Assembly: GCF_006438845.1 (NCBI RefSeq) | Contig: NZ_RCZJ01000001.1 | Location: 1 to 64,000, forward strand | Source: Variovorax ginsengisoli | GTDB lineage: Bacteria > Pseudomonadota > Gammaproteobacteria > Burkholderiales > Burkholderiaceae_C | Direction: 5' to 3' | DNA: 64,000 nt | Shown: positions 58,718 to 64,000 of the stretch, in pieces | Position numbering within the stretch: the first letter of the stretch is position 1 | How the letters are laid out: the number at the start of each line of letters is the position of its first letter | The notes under the pieces: generated by a model | Databases searched by the model: none | What the model was told of the DNA's origin: nothing | What the model saw: the letters and a program-made list of their open reading frames with translations, nothing else | Program-made: the position numbers and the translations under genes

Positions 58718-60505
58718 TCAGCGGCCGAAGGAACGGCCACCGCCGCCACCCGAGCGTCCACCACCGCCGCCACCGTAGCCGCCGCCGCCGGAACGGCCAC
58801 CACCACCACCGCCACCGGAACGGTTGCCGCCATAGCCGCCACCACCACCGCCACCACCCGTCCGGCGACCGCGGCCACCGCCCATGCTGTCGACGCTGGT
58901 GCGCAACGGATCGGGCTGGCCGTCACCACCACCGACCGATTCAGCGCGCAGATGCGCGACCTGGTTGGCCTGCGTCGGACTGTGGCTGTTGCCGTGGTGG
59001 CGCGGTTGGCGCTCGTCGTGCGGAAGGCCTTGCGGCGCATGGTGCGGCGCGCGGGCCGGACCTTGCGGGCCGCGTCCCGGACCCCCCTGCGGGCGCGGAC
59101 CTTGGCCCCGTGCACCCGGGCCTGCGCCCTGGCCGCCACCGTTTCGCGCACCTTGCGGAGCGCCGCCACCGCCACGACGTTGACCGCCGCCACCGCCACC
59201 CGAGCGCTCGCCCTGGCCGGCCTTGTTTTCGCGCACGCGTTGCAGCATCTCAGTGCGTGCGGCCTTGGCGGCCGCCTGCATCACGTCACGGCTCGGCGGA
59301 CGGCCGGCACCGCCCCAGATCGTCTGGCGACCCATGGCAATCGGCTCGGCGCGTTCGCCTTCTTCGGGGCCGAAGCCCTCGACGGTCACGACCGGGATCT
59401 GCTGCTTGGTGAAGCGCTCGATCTCCTGCATGAAGCCTTCTTCGTCCAGACAGACCAGGCTCACGGCCTCGCCGCTGTTGCCGGCACGGCCGGTGCGGCC
59501 GATACGGTGGACATAGTCTTCGCTGACGTTGGGGATTTCGTAGTTGACGACGTGCGGCAACTCGTCGATGTCGATGCCGCGGGCCGCGATGTCGGTGGCC
59601 ACCAGCGCGCGGATGTCGCCGCTCTTGAAGCCGGCCAGCGCCTGGGTGCGGGCGCTCTGGCTCTTGTTGCCGTGCAGCGCCATCGCCTCGATGCCGTTCT
59701 TCGTCAGAAACTCGGCCACGTTGTTGGCGCCGAACTTGGTGCGCGTGAACACCAGCACCTGGCTCCACTTGTGCTCGTTGATGATGTGCGCGAGCAGCGC
59801 CTTCTTCTTGCCGCGGCCCACGGGGTGGACCACCTGCGTGATGCGCTGCACCGTGGTGTTGCGCGGCGTGACCTGCACGCTTTGCGGGTTCTTGAGCAGC
59901 TGCGCAGCCAGGTCGCGGATCTCGTCGCTGAACGTGGCCGAGAACAGCAGGCTCTGCTTTTCCTTGGGCACCAAGGCGAGGATCTTCTTCACGTCGTGGA
60001 TGAAGCCCATGTCGAGCATGCGGTCGGCTTCGTCGAGCACGAGGATCTGCACCTGCGACAGGTCGAGCATGCCTTGCTGTTGGAGGTCGAGCAGGCGGCC
60101 GGGCGTGGCCACGAGGATGTCGACACCCTTCTTGAGCTTGCTGATCTGCGGGTTCATGCCGACGCCGCCGAAGATGACGGTGGACTCGAGCTGCAGGTAC
60201 TTGCCGTAGGTGCGGACCGATTCCTCGACCTGGGCGGCGAGTTCGCGGGTGGGGGTGAGCACCAGGGCACGGATGCCGATGCCGCCGAACTTGTTGGTGG
60301 CGCTGCGGCTCATGGTGAGCTTGTGCAGCATGGGCAGCGTGAAGGCGGCCGTCTTGCCGGTGCCGGTCTGTGCGCCGCCGAGCAGGTCGTGGCCCTCGAG
60401 CACCACGGGAATCGCCTGGGCCTGGATGGGCGTGGGCGTGTCGTAGCCGTGTTCGAGCACAGCCTTCAGGATGGCCGGGGCCAACTTCAGATCTTCAAAG
60501 GTCAT
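58718..60505 (-). CDS. rhlE: DEAD-box RNA helicase RhlE with Gly-rich tail
   Basis: A 595-residue RNA helicase. Domain 1 has the Q motif, AQTGTGKT (45-52), DEAD (158-161) and SAT (189-191). Domain 2 has ARGIDI and HRIGRTGR (333-340). Residues about 430-595 are a disordered Gly/Arg/Pro-rich tail with repeated GGGGYGG and RSGGGG units, longer than in E. coli RhlE. Such tails bind RNA and can drive condensate formation. It unwinds rRNA or mRNA structures during ribosome assembly or decay. The start ATG 60505 follows an AAAGG-type site poorly but matches the family. Confidence 0.95.
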   Translation of the reverse strand: MTFEDLKLAPAILKAVLEHGYDTPTPIQAQAIPVVLEGHDLLGGAQTGTGKTAAFTLPMLHKLTMSRSATNKFGGIGIRALVLTPTRELAAQVEESVRTYGKYLQLESTVIFGGVGMNPQISKLKKGVDILVATPGRLLDLQQQGMLDLSQVQILVLDEADRMLDMGFIHDVKKILALVPKEKQSLLFSATFSDEIRDLAAQLLKNPQSVQVTPRNTTVQRITQVVHPVGRGKKKALLAHIINEHKWSQVLVFTRTKFGANNVAEFLTKNGIEAMALHGNKSQSARTQALAGFKSGDIRALVATDIAARGIDIDELPHVVNYEIPNVSEDYVHRIGRTGRAGNSGEAVSLVCLDEEGFMQEIERFTKQQIPVVTVEGFGPEEGERAEPIAMGRQTIWGGAGRPPSRDVMQAAAKAARTEMLQRVRENKAGQGERSGGGGGGQRRGGGGAPQGARNGGGQGAGPGARGQGPRPQGGPGRGPQGPARAPHHAPQGLPHDERQPRHHGNSHSPTQANQVAHLRAESVGGGDGQPDPLRTSVDSMGGGRGRRTGGGGGGGGYGGNRSGGGGGGGRSGGGGYGGGGGGRSGGGGGRSFGR

Positions 60506-60789
60506 TTGGAAGCAATAGCGCCTTGCATGGCGCAGTGGCATCGGCCCACCGTGGTGTCCTTTGTTGGGACGACCCGGCCAGTCAAGGCAGATGAATCAAG
60601 GGTGGGAGCCGAGAGCTTGTTGCATCGGAATGCTGAAGCCTTCTTGTCCCCGGCAGAAGAGCCGCTGTTGCGGGCAACTGGACCCGGCAACGGTGCGAAT
60701 TGTCGCACGAGACGATAATCGACGGTTTGCCGCGCCTGATTTATTCCAGGGCGCCCGCGCAACCACCCTGACCCAACGCAAGCACACAG

Positions 60790-62451
<1,662 letters not shown>

Positions 62452-62469
62452 GCCTCGTTCGCTCCCTGA

Positions 62470-62496
62470 AAAAGCCAGCCGTTGCGCTGGCTTTTT
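62470..62496 (+). terminator. Rho-independent terminator of ettA
   Basis: AAAAGCCAGC (62470-62479) pairs with GCTGGCTTTT (62486-62495) across a six-base loop, with T residues after it. It begins 18 bases past the ettA stop. Confidence 0.9.
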
Positions 62497-62573
62497 GCTT
62501 TGACGGCCTTGTCCGACATCTACATTAACAATTGTTCACATAGGATTCGCCTTCTTACAACGGGGGGCGGCGG

Positions 62574-63737
62574 ATGGTTCGGCACAGCAGGTTTCTGGGT
62601 TTTTTCTTCGTCCTGTTCGGACTCCTTATCAATCAGACTTTCGCGGCCACGGTCTCGCTGGCAGGTTTCGCCTACGCAGGCGACTACGCGAGCATCGGCG
62701 CCCGGTTCCCCTACTCGCAGGGCTTCGACAAATCGCTGGGGACGACCGGCGTCAACGGGTTGATCCGCCAAGTCGTCACGGCGCAACCTCCCCAGGGCTT
62801 TGAGCTCGACACGGCCAACCTGATGGAACTGAAGGGCCGCGACCAGGCGATCAGCGTGGCGCTGGTGCTCAACGGCGAGACGGTGTCCACGGAGCGCTTC
62901 GGCGACTACGCCAAGGTGTTCATCCAGCTTCGCGCCCAGGCCATGTTCTTCGATTTCAAGTCCATGACTGTGCTGCGTGCCTACCCGTTCAGCGTGGCTT
63001 ACGTCGACCTGCTCGATCACGCGCCGACCGAGGCGGAGATCGCCGAACGCGTGCGCACGCTTTACCTCGGTGCATCAGGCACCGCCGGCATGCTCAACCG
63101 CTTTGCCGATGCGTTGTCACGCGCCAGCCTGCCGGCGCAGGTGCCGCGCTTCCTGCAGGTTTCCCAGGCCACGGTGAGCGACGAGGTGCGCAAGCTGCTG
63201 CCGGCAGCGCTGGCCAACCAGCCTGGCGTGGCGGAGACCTGGGTCGCGGACATGCTGGGCGAGGCCATCTCGAGCCGCACCGGCGTGCCGATCCTTCCCT
63301 ATGCCAAGGGCTACGCCATCGGCAAGGTGATGTCGATGCGCGTGGCCGACGGAACCGTGTTCGACCTGAAGCTGCCCGAGCCCGACTACGCGATCGCGGT
63401 CGACCTCACGCGCTTCGGCCGCTTCGAGCACGCCAAGGTGGCCGCCGGCACCAGCTACATCTACGCATCGAAGGTCAACATCAAGGTGCAGCAGCCACTG
63501 GCCAACCGTATGTACCTCGACGCCGAATTCAAGAACGGCGAAGTGAAGACGGTGCCGTCTTCGCAGCGCAGCGTCGACGATTTCCCGGCCTACGGCGACA
63601 GCCTGCGCGGTCTGTTCACCAAGCTCTCCGGCGTGCTCGCCGGCGGCACCGATCCGTGGCTCAAGGACGCAACCGCGTCCCCGGGCATCGACAAGCAAAT
63701 CATCGCCACCAAAGAGGTACTCCAGTCATGCAAATAG
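62574..63737 (+). CDS. Exported protein of unknown function
   Basis: A 387-residue protein with a signal peptide (1 to about 24, ending TFA-A), so it is periplasmic or cell-surface. I do not recognise the family. The mature part is mixed, without cysteine motifs, metal sites or repeats. A GGGGGG ribosome-binding site lies about six bases before ATG 62574. Possible promoter elements TTGACG (62500-62505) and TACATT (62521-62526) have 15-base spacing, and AACAATTGTT is a small palindrome at 62527-62536. It overlaps the next gene by ten bases, so the two are coupled. Confidence 0.7.
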   Translation: MVRHSRFLGFFFVLFGLLINQTFAATVSLAGFAYAGDYASIGARFPYSQGFDKSLGTTGVNGLIRQVVTAQPPQGFELDTANLMELKGRDQAISVALVLNGETVSTERFGDYAKVFIQLRAQAMFFDFKSMTVLRAYPFSVAYVDLLDHAPTEAEIAERVRTLYLGASGTAGMLNRFADALSRASLPAQVPRFLQVSQATVSDEVRKLLPAALANQPGVAETWVADMLGEAISSRTGVPILPYAKGYAIGKVMSMRVADGTVFDLKLPEPDYAIAVDLTRFGRFEHAKVAAGTSYIYASKVNIKVQQPLANRMYLDAEFKNGEVKTVPSSQRSVDDFPAYGDSLRGLFTKLSGVLAGGTDPWLKDATASPGIDKQIIATKEVLQSCK

Positions 63738-64000
63738 CCTTGCCACTCGCCGCCCGGATGGCGCGTCATCCGATGCGCGTCTTCGCCCTGATGTTGCTCG
63801 CCTTCGGGCTCTTGTTCGTCGCCCTGAGCGCGCAGGCGCAGGTCGCCACTGCGCGCGGCAAGGCGTCGGTGCCCTATGAAGGCTCGGTGTTCGGCAGCAA
63901 GGCCAGCCCCGAGGTGAAGGAGCGCGCGATGCGCGAGGCGCAGGTCAAGGCGGTGGAGTTCTACTATGCCGAAGCCGGCGAGGCCGAGTCGGCCAACTTC
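63728..64000 (+). CDS. N-terminus of a second exported protein (cut by window edge)
   Basis: An open frame from ATG 63728 through the right edge (91 codons). A signal peptide of about 37 residues ends LSAQA-Q. The visible mature part (VPYEGSVFG, then ERAMREAQVKAVEFYYAE) has the alpha-helical look of proteins in which an Arg/Lys/Ala helix precedes LPP20- or FlgT-N-like domains; this is a guess. It overlaps the preceding gene by ten bases, suggesting a two-protein exported or surface system. Confidence 0.6.
   Translation, partial: MQIALPLAARMARHPMRVFALMLLAFGLLFVALSAQAQVATARGKASVPYEGSVFGSKASPEVKERAMREAQVKAVEFYYAEAGEAESANF

Overview
The window is 64 kb of dense, high-GC bacterial chromosome with no rRNA, tRNA, insertion sequence, prophage or CRISPR array that I can see. 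Gene content and protein style (frmA/fghA, PA0069-type radical SAM protein, fused MalQ-TreY and TreS-maltokinase, edd/eda, grpE-dnaK-dnaJ with a sigma-32 promoter) suggest a betaproteobacterium, most likely a Comamonadaceae member such as Variovorax. The taxonomic call is inference. No gene-free stretch exceeds about 300 bases; the longest are roughly 34101-34426, which holds the dnaJ terminator and the prkA leader, and 60506-60789, where I see nothing distinctive.

Layout. 1-3000: start of a probable catalase (running off the left edge), a divergent Crp/Fnr-type regulator with a dyad between them, a DTW-domain tRNA-modifying enzyme and a nitrilase-family hydrolase. 3174-21253: one leftward operon of alpha-glucan and trehalose metabolism, glgB-glgE-treS/mak-(mechanosensitive-channel-like gene)-glgX-treZ-malQ/treY-gst, mostly with overlapping stops and starts. 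It encodes both directions of a trehalose-glucan cycle: TreS-maltokinase, GlgE and GlgB build branched glucan from trehalose, and GlgX, TreY and TreZ return glucan to trehalose. 21500-25050: a small unknown gene, a radical SAM gene with a LexA-like box almost on its start codon, a DUF1272 cysteine-rich protein, a ParB-like protein and a DEDDy exonuclease. 25098-28001: a formaldehyde-detoxification operon (frmA, fghA) with an Asp-nucleophile alpha/beta hydrolase between the two known genes.

28076-34100: aroQ-tag, then the prkA-yeaH-spoVR stress module read leftward. 34427-38789: grpE-dnaK-dnaJ behind a sigma-32-like promoter, with a hairpin between dnaK and dnaJ, and an FKBP isomerase upstream. 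38895-43672: HxlR regulator, psd, pdxH, a MobA-like transferase, sodC, chaC and an OmpA-like protein. 43788-46992: Entner-Doudoroff edd-eda plus a haloacid dehalogenase. 47012-51575: gloA, trxC, and a three-gene ferric-iron ABC transporter (fbpABC) behind a Fur-like box. 51730-56239: a thioesterase divergent from a marR-MFS-MATE-SDR series with palindromic operators. 56244-58536: dgoK-dgoA-class II aldolase for 2-keto-3-deoxygalactonate use. 58718-62451: rhlE and ettA. 62574-64000: two exported proteins of unknown function, the second cut by the right edge.

Two copies of an 85-86 bp intergenic repeat (32081-32165 and 50413-50498) lie in the same orientation, each exactly 12 bases beyond the stop codon of the preceding gene inside an operon.
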